Source: Theocolax elegans (Eukaryota > Arthropoda > Insecta > Hymenoptera > Cerocephalidae). Taken from it: 64,000 nucleotides of DNA. The notes below the pieces were generated by a model. That model did not search any database, was not told the origin of the DNA, and worked only from the letters and a program-made list of their open reading frames with translations. The stretch covers positions 44,782,307 through 44,846,306 of the forward strand of contig CM047426.1 of NCBI GenBank assembly GCA_026168455.1, read 5' to 3'. A program made the translations under genes and the position numbers. The stretch's first letter is position 1, and each line of letters starts with the position of its first letter. Positions 43,594 to 54,560 of the stretch are shown piece by piece.

Positions 43594-43640
43594 GAGAGAG
43601 AGATCGAGAGAGAGAGAGAGCGAGAGAGACAGCGTGTGAG
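43526..43640 (-). repeat. GA-rich satellite
   Basis: An almost pure (GA)n run with GAGC variants. Confidence 0.95.
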
Positions 43641-44080
43641 ACGCATATCTATTCTCTATACCAGAGTATTCTCCCTCTTGCTCGGGTATCCGACGAGAGG
43701 TATACACCGGTATATCGATAGAGTTCGCGCGCGACCGTGTTAGCCGGAAGCGCCCGATCTCACCGAGATCGGTCTCTCCCGATCGCAAGCTTGATGGGAG
43801 ATCTTTGCCTGGCTTGTATGGGAGCGGCAAGGTAGGGAGAGAGTAGCTTGCGCCGCAGATCGCGGGCAGCGAGATTTCCCCCCCAACAGCGCAGCAAGGA
43901 AAGACTTTGCGAGAGCCCGATAATCATCGGCTCTCTCTGATTGCGCCCGCGAGTGGGAGAGAGATAGCGCGATACCTAGCCCTTTCGCGTATAAAGTCTT
44001 CGCAGCTGGTTTTGCCGAGAGAAACTACTGCGGCGAATTATTTTATTTTTGTTTTAATAAAATACTAGCCAAGATGCTCG
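43641..44080 (+). other. GC-rich LTR-like segment, unassigned
   Basis: Markedly GC-richer than its flanks. It contains GCGTATAAAGTCTTCGCAG (a TATA-like box, ~43990) and TTTTAATAAAATACT (~44055), spaced as in an LTR promoter and poly(A) signal. No partner copy, primer site or coding region was seen, so the assignment stays open. Confidence 0.35.
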
Positions 44081-44944
44081 CTTTGCTCGCAGTTAAATAG
44101 TATTGTTAACATAATAATTCTTTACCATCAAATTACATGTAATGTACTATTCAAAAAATTACTTTTTAAAAACTATTTAGTAAAATAATTTATAGTACTA
44201 GTAATTAAATAAATATTACAATTATATAATTTGTTGGGATAAATCCGTAATAATTAATAGAAGAATGATCATTTTTACTATTTATATCATTAACAATTTT
44301 TGTTACTCCCAATAATTAATTCTAATATTATTATTTACATTAATACCTGATAAACTTTATATAATTCATAATAGATCGATTCATATTAATAAATTATTAA
44401 TTATAACATTCCAATTAGAATTTAAAATATCACATGTACTAGGATGACAAATATTAGAAGTTCAAATAGAAATAACGATTTGTTTTTACAATTTTTGATA
44501 TATTATTTTTGATATATTGTTTACTTATATATATATATATATATATATCCCCATTAAAAAATCTCACTGGAGATCTCGGATCATATCCCAGGTAAGATGT
44601 CATACCAAAAACTCATTTCAGCAATTTTTCGTTCATTACACGTTTTAAGCCTTCTTATGTCGATTGATAACTTATTTAAGTGGGTATCATACTCAATTAC
44701 AAACACAAATTTCGCACCAGAAAATAGCAGACGAAAAAACTACTAATTTACTTATAACAATTAATAAAAACAAATTTACGCAAAAACAGGAGTTAGTTGC
44801 CCTCCGTTATGTAATTATCTATCATTTTACAAAGCTTCAAGTTACTATAACAACATGTCACCGAGAAAACCTTGAAAAATGCAATATTCTTATAATTTCT
44901 TGTATGAAAAATAAAATTCAACTCTTCAGACATTTTCGAAATTT
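44081..44944. other. AT-rich spacer, nothing recognised
   Basis: AT-rich with a (TA)n run at ~44528-44548. No supported gene. Confidence 0.5.
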
Positions 44945-44985
44945 CAATGAAAACAGCTTCAGCCCGGATTTGAACCGGGACCTAG
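44945..44985 (-). other. tRNA T-arm-like motif, possible SINE remnant
   Basis: On the minus strand CCCGGTTCAAATCCGGG forms a perfect T-arm with box B GGTTCAAATCC. No A box or cloverleaf precedes it, only GA satellite. At most this is a tRNA-derived SINE remnant. Confidence 0.35.
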
Positions 44986-44989
44986 CTCT

Positions 44990-45477
44990 TACTCTCGCAC
45001 TCTATTACTCTAACTTTCGTTTTCTCTCTATCTCTCATTCTCTCTATCTCTCATTCTCTCCATCTTTCATTCTCTCCATCTCTCATTCTCTCTCTATCTC
45101 TCATTCTTTCTATCTCTCATTCTCTCTATCTTTCATTCTCTCTCTCTCCCTCACACAAACTCTCATTCTTACTCATTCTCACTCTCGCACTCCTTCACTC
45201 TCCCTCATTCTTACTCGCTCTGTACCTCTCGTTCTCTGTCTCTATCTCTCATACTCTCTCTCATTCTCTCTCTCACTCTCTCTCTCTCTCATTCTCTCTC
45301 CCTCATTCTCTCTCCCTCATTCTCTCTCTCGCTCTGTACCTCTCGTTCTCTGTCTCTATCTCTCATACTCTCTCTCATTCTCTCTCTCTCACTCTCTCTC
45401 CCTCATTCTCTCTCTCGCTCTGTACCTCTCGGTCTCTGATTCTATCTCTCTTACTCTCTCTCATTCTCTCTCTCTCA

Positions 45478-45518
<41 letters not shown>
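44990..45518 (+). repeat. TC-rich satellite
   Basis: Degenerate (TC)n with a ~110-bp module (GCTCTGTACCTCTCGTTCTC and CTGTCTCTATCTCTCATAC) repeated three times at 45217-45440. The Ser/Leu-rich frame over it is spurious. Confidence 0.93.
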
Positions 45519-45521
<3 letters not shown>

Positions 45522-46234
45522 ACGTTACAAAGGCAGTTGTCTCCTTGTGCGTGCTCAAATTTTGCTGACTAATGCTTTAATTATTCCTCACTTTGACTAT
45601 GCTTGTCTCGTATTTTTAGATGTTCCATCTTATCTTAATATTAAAGTTCAACGCATGTGTAATACCGTTGTTAGATTTATTTTTCATCTAAAACGTGAGC
45701 TAGCATTGCAGCCTTTCTATGATCAGCTAAACTGGCTTCCATTAAATGTTCGACAGAAATATTTCCTTGGTCTTTTATGTATAAATTGTTGGCCACCCAA
45801 ACACCTCAATATTTATTCGATAAGCTGGCTTTTGTTGGCATTGAATTGCGTAGATTCAAACGAGTAAATACTGTTTTTAACCTACCTAATGTTAAGAATC
45901 TTACGTGTAAATCTTCGTTTATTTATTTAGCAATGGAAACATGGGATAATATCATATCTAGAATAAGAGAGTGCTCTAATGTAAATATTTTTAAAATGTA
46001 TTATAAAAATTTCTCCATGAGGATGGATAGCGACTTATCCGATTTTATGTCCAATGCTTCCGACGTAGATTATTTTAATTTTAATTTAGCGTAAATTATT
46101 ATTTTACATATGTATTATCGGTTATATTAATTCTTCTTTAGTTGTCTAATTTATTTTATATGTTTTATTTTATATGATTAGCGCCATCCGGTTGTATCAA
46201 CTTTGGCGCAAATATATATAGTTATCAATCGATC
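45519..46234 (+). mobile_element. LINE A1-like copy 2, 5'-truncated, empty site of the 14-kb insertion
   Basis: Starts TTTACGTTACAAAGGCAG directly after (TC)n, equal to A1 from ~3105. It keeps the C-terminal ~170 codons of ORF2 and the full 3' UTR with CCAATGCTTCCGACG uninterrupted at 46051-46065. It ends with a GCGCCA/TGGCGC stem, AAATATATATAG, TTATCAATCGATC and TC satellite. Confidence 0.92.
45547..46028 (+). pseudogene. LINE A ORF2 C-terminal fragment, frameshifted
   Basis: Reads RAQILLTNALIIPHFDYACL and VRFIFHLKRELALQPFYDQL. A 1-nt loss in a T run at ~45775 shifts the frame, which resumes YKLLATQTPQYLFDKLAFVG and SSFIYLAMETWDNIISRIRE. It is over 95 percent similar by eye to A1 3124-3617. 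It has no catalytic region. Confidence 0.88.
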
Positions 46235-46269
46235 TCTCATTCTCTCTCTCTCTCCCTCTCTACCTCTAA

Positions 46270-46700
46270 TTCTCTCTATCACCTGGATATATAGGTTTAA
46301 GTTTAATCAGCATTGCTGTGTTATTTCATCTGTCATTTCTTCTGTATTTCATTGCGTCATTATACGTCATTTTTGTTACTATTTATTTATTTATTCATTG
46401 TATTCATTATATATATTCTTTTTTATTTTATATTGCGGTTGATATGCGAACGCTAATTATTCTGTTATTTAACTATTTTGTTATTTATTTTTAAGTTTTA
46501 ATTTATTAATCTATTAATCAATTGTACATATATTTTATTTTGTTATTTTAATTCATTACTCTGTCAAGGTTTTTATTTTATATTTTTGTTATGCAATTTT
46601 ATATTATTATCTAGTTTTAAAAAAGTATTACTCTATGTATCAGTTCGCTTTAGTGCCTATGGGGTTTCACCCCATAATTGGCCCAATAAATACATCACTC
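46270..46700 (+). mobile_element. LINE 3' UTR fragment, paralogue of 18014-18430
   Basis: Same start (CACCTGGATATATAGG), same order and same hairpin TATGGGGTTTCACCCCATA (46658-46676), then TTGGCCCAATAAATACATCA and CAATC. The shared truncation point shows duplication of the compound locus, not two insertions. Confidence 0.78.
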
Positions 46701-47630
46701 AATCAATCTCTCTCTCTCTCTATCTCTTATTCTCTCTCTCATTCTCTCACTCTCTCAACCTCTCCCTCACGCTCCCTCACAAACCCTCATTCATATTCAC
46801 TCTCTCCCTCTTACAGTCCCTCATTCTTACTCACTCTTACTCTCGCACTCCCTCACACTCCCTCATTCTTACTCGCTCTCACTCTCGCACTATATCACTC
46901 ACTCCCTCTCACAGTCCCTCATTCTTACTCACTCTTACTCTCGCAATCCCTCACTCTCCCTCATTCTTACTCGCTCTCACTCTCGCACTATATCACTCTC
47001 TCCCTCTCACAGACCCTCATTCTTACTCACTGTCACTCTCGCAATCCCTCACTCTCACTCATTCTTACACGCTCTCACTCTCGCACTATATAACTCTCTC
47101 CCTTATTCCCTCTCTCTCCGCCTCTCCCTCCCTCTCTCTCTCTCTCTCTCTCTGTCTGCCTCTCCCTTCCTCTCTCTCTCATTCTCTCTATCTCTCATTG
47201 TCTCTCTCTATCTATCATTCTCTCTATCTCTCATTCTCTCTCTCATTCTCTCACTCTCACCCTCACACTCCCTCACAATCCCTCATTCATGTTCACTCTC
47301 TCTCTCTTACAGTCCCTCATTCTTACTCACTCTTACTCTCGGACTCCCTCGCTCTACCTCGTTCTTACTCGATCTCACTCTCGCGCTATATCACTCTCTC
47401 CCTCTCATAGTCCCTCCTTCTTACTCACTGTCACTCTCGCACTCCCTCACTCTCTCTCATGCTCTCTCATTCTCTACCTCTCATTCTCTCTCTCTCTCTC
47501 TAACTCTCAATCTTTCTCTCACTCTCTCTATCTCTCTTTCTGTCTCTCTCTCTTTCTCTATCTCTATTTCTCTCTTTCTCTCTCTCATTCTATCTCTCAT
47601 TCTCTCCCTCTCATTATGTCTCTCTCTATT

Positions 47631-47671
<41 letters not shown>

Positions 47672-47935
47672 TTTTCTATCTCTCTTTCTCTCTATCTTTC
47701 ATTCTCTCTCTCTTATTCTCTCTCTCTCTCTTTCTCTCTATCTTTCAATCTCTATCTTCACTTTATTCTCTCTCTCTTATTCTCTCTCTCTTTCTCTCTC
47801 TTATTCTCTCTCTCTTTCTCTCTCTTACTCTCTCTATCTCTCATTCTCTCTCTCTTTCTCTCTCTCTCTATCTGTTTTCCTATTTGTATTCCTATCTCTT
47901 CCTCTCACTGTCTCTCTCGCTGACGCATTCTCTCT
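46701..47935 (+). repeat. TC-rich satellite
   Basis: Holds repeated modules CTTACTCGCTCTCACTCTCG and CACTATATCACTCTCTCCCT, present at least five times. These are the inverse of GA modules at 21.3 and 60-62 kb. Confidence 0.94.
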
Positions 47936-47982
47936 GACGCCAAGATGATGTTTGTCGGACGGACGGACGGACGGAGAATAAG
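47936..47982. repeat. stub of the palindromic core at a TC-to-GA switch
   Basis: GACGCCAAGATGATGTTTGTC plus (GGAC)4, then the sequence flips to GA-rich. The AT-rich centre and right arm of the core are missing. Confidence 0.85.
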
Positions 47983-48280
47983 AGAATGAGACAGAGCGAG
48001 AGAGACAGTGAGAGGAAGAGATAGAGAGACAGATAGAGTGAAAGAGAGAGAATGAGAGATAGCGAGAGGGAGAGAGAAAGAGAGAGAATGAAAGATAGAG
48101 AGTAAGAGGGAGAGATAAAAGAGAGAGAGAATGAAAGAGAGAGAATAAGACAGATAGAATGAATATAGCGAGAAAGAGAGAGAGAGAATATGAGAGAGTA
48201 AATAAAAGATCGAGAGAAAAAGAGAGAGAATAAGAAAGAGTGAATGGGAGATAGAGAGTGAGAGCGAGAATGCGAGAGAG
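47983..48280 (-). repeat. GA-rich satellite
   Basis: Inverted satellite with AGAGTGAATGGGAGATAGAG at ~48235. Confidence 0.93.
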
Positions 48281-48358
48281 ATTGATTGATTGATATATAT
48301 TTATTGGGCTACGGGGGTTAACCCCCATGTAGCACTAACTCCCCATGTAGCACTAACT
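48281..48358 (-). mobile_element. minimal LINE 3' end (78 bp) in GA satellite
   Basis: On the minus strand only the terminal stem GGGGGTTAACCCCC, GTAGCCCAATAAATATAT and (TCAA)n remain, between GA tracts. A ~17-bp unit (CCCATGTAGCACTAACT on the plus strand) is duplicated at its 5' side. It is an extremely 5'-truncated insertion. Confidence 0.8.
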
Positions 48359-48610
48359 GAGAGAGTGATATGGTGCGAGAGTGGGAGCGAGTAATAATGA
48401 GGGAGTGTGAGGGAGAGAGAGGGAGAGTGAGGGAGAGAGAAGAAGAGTTAGGGAGAGTTAGGGAAACAGACAGAGAGTGAGGGAGAGAGATAGAGAATGT
48501 GTAAGAGATTGAGATGGAGAGAATGATAAAGATAAAGAGGGAGAATGAGAGATAAAGAGATAGAAAGAGAAAGAGAATCAGATAGATAAAGAGAGAGAAT
48601 GAGAGATTAA
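48359..48610 (-). repeat. GA-rich satellite
   Basis: Includes GGTGCGAGAGTGGGAGCGAG, the shared module. Confidence 0.92.
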
Positions 48611-48636
48611 GATTGATTGATAACAAAGTTTATTTT

Positions 48637-48667
48637 GTGCCAAAGTTTAACAAAAACCGAATGGCAC
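48637..48667 (-). promoter_or_regulatory. 3'-terminal stem-loop of LINE A2
   Basis: On the minus strand GTGCCA pairs with TGGCAC around a ~19-nt interior. It is the third variant of the covarying pair seen at 17921 and 46181. Confidence 0.8.
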
Positions 48668-49088
48668 TAGGAAATACAATACTAATACTGATATTTTTAC
48701 AACAAATAATAAGAAAAAATATTAACATAATTATAGTAAAGAAATATTTCGACGAAGAATTACAAAATAAAATATAAAGCAAAAACGCAAAAGTATAAAT
48801 ATCTATAAAATAGAATAAAATATAATAAAATATAATAAAAGCGTAAAGTAAAAGCATAAAAAGCGTACGAATTATAATTATGCAAACAAATCTATTATTT
48901 AGGAACTAAGCATATATTTAATCGAATATTAAATTCAAAAATTCATAAATTCAAAAGGATCACATAATAGAAAAGTAATAAATAGTAACATGTAGTAACA
49001 GGATCAAATATAGATAAATAAATTATGACACAAAATAAATAGATCAAATAACCAAATGTACTACAGTAACATTGCTTAAAAACGTCGA

Positions 49089-52010
49089 TCATGAGCTGGA
49101 GTCTTGAACACTGCGGAGAAAGTTAAGTAAGCTTGATTTGAAGATCAGAATACTGGGACTATCTCTAATATTGCTTGGTAGTTTATTCCAGAGTTCCATT
49201 GCAGACAAAATGAAAGATGACTTATAAGAGTCTCTATATGCAACCGGAATTATAAAAACATCATCCAAGCGCTTCGATCTACGATTTTCATCACTTATAA
49301 ATTTCAAACCATCATATAGATAGCTCGGTCTCTGAGTTAATAATAATTTATACATAAAGATAGCAAGAAAATAATTGCGACGAACTTTTAGAGAAAACCA
49401 GCCTAAACGATCATAATACGGTTGTAAAGCTGAATCTCGTTTTAAATGATAGATAAATCGTATAACAGAATTACACAGCCTTTGAAGTTTAACCTCCAGA
49501 AACGATGGTAGGTCATTGAATACAAGACAAGCATAGTCGAAATGAGGGATAATTAAAGCCTTGACAAGCAACAGACGAGCTGCCTCCGGCAAACGGTAGC
49601 CCCAATATCTTAAACGGTATAATACTCCATGTACATTCGAAGACATACGCGCAATATGAGCATTCCACGAGAGGTCACTAGTCAGGATAACACCCAAACT
49701 CTTTACCGAGCTTGATAGTGCAATTTGTGAATTCTGAAGAAGAATTGGGGGGATAGGTGTATCCCTCAAGCGTAGTGACATCTGTGTAGAAGCAAAGAGG
49801 ATAGCCTTGGTTTTACTGATGTTCAACTTCAAACCATTGTTGTATACCCAGTTTGCTATCGACTGAATATCACTATTCAACTCAGCAATCGCCTGATTAA
49901 TAGATGAAGGCCTACACTGCACATATATCTTCAAATCATCCGCAAATAACATAGATGTAGAATATTTAACAACTTTGAGAATGGAGTTAACATATATCAA
50001 GAATATTATGGGGCCAGGAGTAGATCCTTGTGGCACTCCTGATGTTATTGGTAAGAAGTTGGAGGTTGAATAATTCAGATTGAGCACAGCCTGCGTACGG
50101 TCTGATAAATAAGAATATAACCACTTCATAGCCAACGGAGAAAAGTTCAATTCTTTAAGTCTAGTTAATAGAATAGTATGATCGATGGTGTCAAATGCTC
50201 GACTCATGTCAAAAAATACCATAAAAGTTACCATACCATGCTCAAATCCATAACGAATATCATCTGTAACCTTCAAAAGGTCTGCCTGGGTGCTAAACCC
50301 ACTTCGAAAGCCCGATTGATATGGAGAAAGTAAAAACGTGGATTCAAGATAATGTGTTAATTGACTGGCAATAATACCATCGAATACTTTGGCAAAATGA
50401 GGGACCTGTGCAATAGGGTGAGTATCAGCAAGAGAATCAGGAATACTTTTTTTTGATAAAGGTACCACTACTGATTTCTTCCACAAATCAGGATATACAC
50501 CAGAATCAATTGACTCATTAAAAAGGTTAACAAAAAATGGCACAATACTAATGAATACATCCGCGTAGTAAGAGAGAGATAAACCATCGCAGCTGCGACT
50601 CTTAGATTTTGGCAGATAAGCTTTCATTGCCGACAACACGGATTCAAAATCAGCGTGATGGAACGAAAATAATACAGCTCCATCATGGTATGGTCTATTA
50701 ATAATTTCCTCAAATCGATCCAGAGAACAAGACGGATGACACGAAGCAATTTCGGAATAATATTTAATGAGATCTTCAGCATTAAAATAATGAAGAGGAG
50801 ATTCCAATTTAGGTTTTGTCAGACCATGATTACGCAACAGCTTCCAATAAGTAGCTGGGTCCGAAGCATCCCTTAGAGCATTCACGAGGTAAACATCACG
50901 AGCCTTTTTAATTTCCAACTTAAGTTGCTTTCGCATAATTTTATACTGCAAAAGTAAAACATGACTATGTCTCCGGCGAGATGCTTTGTAGAGGCGATCA
51001 CGTGTATGACATTTTTCTCTGAGATCATTTGTGAACCAAGGGGCAGGTCTTCTTTTTAAAGTACGATTTATGACGGGTGCATGTTCATCAAGTAAATTTA
51101 CTGCCATATCTCTAAAGATAATCAACTTAGCATTGATATCGAGAGAATCATTAAGATTTTGAAAATGAGTATTATTATTAAGGTAAGATTGCAGCTCTGT
51201 TGAAAATAGTTGTGGATTGAAACCGGAGAAGTTACGAGATGATAATGAAAAGTGAGGCTTGATGGGCTGTTCCAGTCCGTAGTCCAATATCAAATAATCA
51301 TGACAGTTGATGAAAGGGGTTGGAGATTTATAATAACCTTTTACTTTATCCTCGGAATCCACAATGATTACATCCAACCAGGTATTCGACTTAGCACGAT
51401 GATGAGTTGGACCATAAGGAATAAGATGCAGATTAAAATCACCAATCAAGCTATTGAGATGATTACCATAGTAGTTATAAGTTAACAAATCAGAGTTCAA
51501 GTCACCAGCTAAGATAATATCGTGATACAGATGAATAAGATCACCAAGTACTTGGAATACTCCAGACAAAACTTGACCTTTGGGACGACGGTAAACTGAC
51601 AAAAATAAAATTTTTTGATTACAGCAAGGAGATAATTCGAGACACAAAAATTCATTAGCATTAATATCTTCGTTCACAGATTTAGAAAGAGACTTAAAAG
51701 AAATAGTATTGCGAACATAGCAAGCCACACCTCCTCCCTGTACAAAAGCTCTCTTTCCTCCTGCCGATCTGATATTTCTATCATTTCTGATTAATACATA
51801 ATTTTTGATATTAAATAGAGAGGTAGGCTGTGTTGGTGTAAGCCATGTCTCGGACAAGGATAAAATATCAATGGATTCCCTCACAAGGAAATCTTGAATA
51901 TCATTAAAATGTTCCTTTAAAGAATTAACATTAATTTGAGCGACTCTTAAATAGGGATCAGATGAAGGAAGTATAATTGAACCATTGTCAGGCTTATAAT
52001 CTGTCTGCAC
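49089..52010 (-). CDS. LINE A2 ORF2: endonuclease-reverse transcriptase, intact
   Basis: 973 codons. The endonuclease has AQINVNSLKEHFNDIQDFL, SLSETWLTPTQPT, GGVACYVRN, VYRRPKGQVL, GDLNSDLLTYNYYG, SNTWLDVIIVDSEDKVK and NCHDYLILDYG. The RT has YPDLWKKSVVVPLSKK, HPIAQVPHFAKVFDGI, FRSGFSTQADLLKVTDD, FFDMSRAFDTIDHTILL, GVPQGSTPGPIIFLIYVN and MLFADDLKIYVQ. All expected catalytic residues are present: the endonuclease Asn, Glu, Asp and His, and the RT Asp with FADD. The C-terminal tail is as in A1. No RNase H. It starts 10 nt after the ORF1 stop, suggesting coupled translation from a bicistronic RNA. It acts by target-primed reverse transcription at the chromosomal target. Confidence 0.97.
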   Translation of the reverse strand: MQTDYKPDNGSIILPSSDPYLRVAQINVNSLKEHFNDIQDFLVRESIDILSLSETWLTPTQPTSLFNIKNYVLIRNDRNIRSAGGKRAFVQGGGVACYVRNTISFKSLSKSVNEDINANEFLCLELSPCCNQKILFLSVYRRPKGQVLSGVFQVLGDLIHLYHDIILAGDLNSDLLTYNYYGNHLNSLIGDFNLHLIPYGPTHHRAKSNTWLDVIIVDSEDKVKGYYKSPTPFINCHDYLILDYGLEQPIKPHFSLSSRNFSGFNPQLFSTELQSYLNNNTHFQNLNDSLDINAKLIIFRDMAVNLLDEHAPVINRTLKRRPAPWFTNDLREKCHTRDRLYKASRRRHSHVLLLQYKIMRKQLKLEIKKARDVYLVNALRDASDPATYWKLLRNHGLTKPKLESPLHYFNAEDLIKYYSEIASCHPSCSLDRFEEIINRPYHDGAVLFSFHHADFESVLSAMKAYLPKSKSRSCDGLSLSYYADVFISIVPFFVNLFNESIDSGVYPDLWKKSVVVPLSKKSIPDSLADTHPIAQVPHFAKVFDGIIASQLTHYLESTFLLSPYQSGFRSGFSTQADLLKVTDDIRYGFEHGMVTFMVFFDMSRAFDTIDHTILLTRLKELNFSPLAMKWLYSYLSDRTQAVLNLNYSTSNFLPITSGVPQGSTPGPIIFLIYVNSILKVVKYSTSMLFADDLKIYVQCRPSSINQAIAELNSDIQSIANWVYNNGLKLNISKTKAILFASTQMSLRLRDTPIPPILLQNSQIALSSSVKSLGVILTSDLSWNAHIARMSSNVHGVLYRLRYWGYRLPEAARLLLVKALIIPHFDYACLVFNDLPSFLEVKLQRLCNSVIRFIYHLKRDSALQPYYDRLGWFSLKVRRNYFLAIFMYKLLLTQRPSYLYDGLKFISDENRRSKRLDDVFIIPVAYRDSYKSSFILSAMELWNKLPSNIRDSPSILIFKSSLLNFLRSVQDSSS

Positions 52011-52019
52011 CTTCTGTAG

Positions 52020-53096
52020 TCACTGTAATTTATTTAAATCAAATTGAGTAGAGATAATTATAGCATCAGTATGATCACTGCGACGAACGTATATTAAACC
52101 ATTTCTAGACCAAACATGTTTATAGTTAAGTTCACGAGCCTTGATTTTAGTTTGCACAAGCAATCTGTATAAAGCTGGGGGTAGCATATCATATAATCTA
52201 ATTACCGAACTATTTTCAGAAGTGGATTAAGTAGAGATAAGACTCAGATATGTAATTTCCCCATATTCACGTTTCACCTTTAAAACATGTTCCTTGATAT
52301 CGTAAGATTTAAATTTTACAATATAAGAAACGAATTTTGACACATTCGGATGAGACAACGTAGATTTATGTAGTTCCTGATGCTTTGGTTGAAATTTGCG
52401 AACCTCAATAATATCGCTCTCAAAACACGACAATTTTAAACAGTTTAAAATAGAAACAATCAAATCTCTCGGAGGCATAGTACAGTTTGTTGGAATCCCA
52501 GATACTTTTAATTCAGACCCAAGGGGAACAGAGCATGTATTCTTCATTTCTTCCAACTGAGCCTCTATCCTGTCCATACGAGACGCATTTTCACCCAGGA
52601 GAGATTTCATTGAGTCAAGCTGATTTGTTATCTCACTATGATTTTGAGACATTTTAGTAAAAATCATGGTCATTTTATCAGAATCAGACATATTTGACCA
52701 ATCAGCTGGTATACCCTGAGATGAAGTTTGAGGTAGAGAAGAGGTAGTCTCATGACAAAACCGAGGAGCATGCCCATTAGAAAAAGAATTATTGCCATTG
52801 AAAGACATATCTAATGCTTGTAAATGACTATTATTGATAGTATTCAGATTCAGATGACTATCGATATTGCGTGATTTGTCGAAACACTGAGAACGATTTG
52901 ATAGAGAAGTCGGTTTCTGGTTTAGAGTTTCCTGGTATTTACGATCGATGACACGAAATGATCTGACACAACAGTTATCAGTAGGTTTCTTCGAGGTATA
53001 AATAATAGAGCAACCAGGATGAAAAAATTTACCACAGATAATACATCTACGACTCTCATTCACAATGTTTTTGTTACACCTAGCACAGAACGGCAT
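52020..53096 (-). pseudogene. LINE A2 ORF1 with zinc-binding N-terminus, one in-frame stop
   Basis: Starts MPFCARCNKNIVNESRRCII at 53096. CARC, CIIC and HPGC form a C-x2-C, C-x2-C, H-x2-C PHD-like zinc site. Then a Ser/Asn-rich linker, PADWSNMSDSDKMTMIF, a coiled coil (QLDSMKSLLGENASRMDRIE), SELKVSGIPTNCTMPPRDLI and VKREYGEITYLSLIST, then TAA at 52227-52229. The frame continues in phase with RLYDMLPPALYRLLVQTKIK and KHVWSRNGLIYVRRSD to the TGA at 52020-52022. One substitution separates it from a full ~358-residue protein. Confidence 0.9.
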
Positions 53097-54500
53097 TTGA
53101 ATTAAAATACAAAAATGAAACGGTAACTAGAAAGAGAAGATATATAATAAAAATAAAAAAATAAAAAATAAAACATAAAAAATAAGAATAAAAAATGTCT
53201 AATCTATAGCAAACTGTGATTCTCCTAATAATTTAAGAATGTAAATACAATTATGTGATCCAATTTAACACTGACTTCACGTAACAATGCCGTTGAATTA
53301 TACAATAATAATAACGCAATTATGTGATGCCTCATAAATAAAGCCACTCATACACACTCAATGATTTAAATTGACTCTTTAACATAGTAATATCACACAA
53401 TTTAAAATAAAAATAGAGAGGTACCAAACTATATTAATATTACGCTCAAAAAATATAAACTCCAAGTTATAAAAACAAAATATCGATTAATAGTCACTTA
53501 ATTAAAATTTACTATAAAAACCAAAATATAAGTAAGTTCAAATGTACCTCTAAATATAATCATAAGTCTACACGTTAAACCAAATCTAGACTGCAGATTG
53601 TCACTTAATTAGTTTAATTATAAGAAAATAATTAGATATAAGATTTGAAATTCTATAGATAAACATCAGACAACGAATAATTTACAGATATAAATTATAA
53701 ATTATAAAATTACAGCGCACGCATCGATAACGCAAGGTAGAAATAAGTAGAGTATAAAATTACAGATATTTTTGTTGTAGTTGAATGATCTAATGATCTA
53801 AACAACATAATAACGCATATTCCGTATTTAAATTAAATGAACGTATGTGACAATCTACATTAAATTTAGAATAGAAGTATAAATAACAATAAACGTAGAA
53901 TATAAGTAAAAATTAACACTTTGAATTGAATTTAAAATAAATTTACATAGTCCCCATTAGAAATTATAAATTTCCTAATAAAAACCATACAAATATATAA
54001 ACAACATAAATTGAATAAAATGGTCCTGGTAGTGTCCTCTAGCGGTAAGATAATGCCTTAAAGCAATATGGCAGTTACCGACTGTCGATAACAATTGCCA
54101 CGTGTTCGCAACTACGATATTATAATATAACCTCTATAACCTTAAAATTACACCTTAAAATTTAACACTGCACATTGATCTTTAATAATACACGACCTTG
54201 AAATGAACAGAAGATGTGCTGAGGCAAGATTAACTGTCTCGTTCCTTGTCCTTGCATATAAGATGAGAGTAAGTGTTGACTTGGCGTTTGAGGTTACGTG
54301 TGTGTGACTGGGAGTGCTTCAGATAAAGAGTCATTTGCGGCTTAATTAATGCAGGTGCAAGTCCTATACTTTGGCGAAAGCTTAAAGCCGATTCAAAGAC
54401 CCCTATCTGAAAAGCAAGTACTCCAAGGAGTACAATAACCAGGTTTAAAAGCCGAAATTAAGGAGCGGTCAAAAGAAGCTACTGCGAACACTTACCGCCA
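53097..54500 (-). other. LINE A2 5' UTR
   Basis: About 1.4 kb without credible frames. AT-rich near ORF1 and GC-richer toward the 5' end. The first ~10 nt after the (TC)n tract contain GGCGGTAAGTG on the minus strand. Confidence 0.65.
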
Positions 54501-54560
54501 GAGAGAGAGAGGGAGAATAAGCTAGAGAGTTACAGAGAGAGAATGATAGATGGAGAGCAA
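54501..54560 (-). repeat. short GA tract between LINEs A2 and D
   Basis: 60 bp of degenerate (GA)n. It is at once the 5' flank of A2 and the 3' flank of D, so the two LINEs share one satellite remnant. Confidence 0.9.

Larger units (their letters stand above)
48611..54500 (-). mobile_element. LINE A2, full length, nearly intact
   Basis: On the minus strand the 5' end is at ~54500 next to (TC)n with GTAAGT at 54490-54495. There follow a ~1.4-kb 5' UTR, ORF1 (one stop), intact ORF2, and a 3' UTR with a GTGCCA/TGGCAC stem, AAAATAAAC and (TCAA)n, then GA satellite. It is the best-preserved element in the window and likely the youngest of the CR1-like copies. Confidence 0.93.

Noticed and set aside
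44945..44985. tRNA gene on the minus strand
   Set aside because: A perfect T-arm with box B is present, but there is no A box, D-arm or anticodon arm upstream, only satellite.
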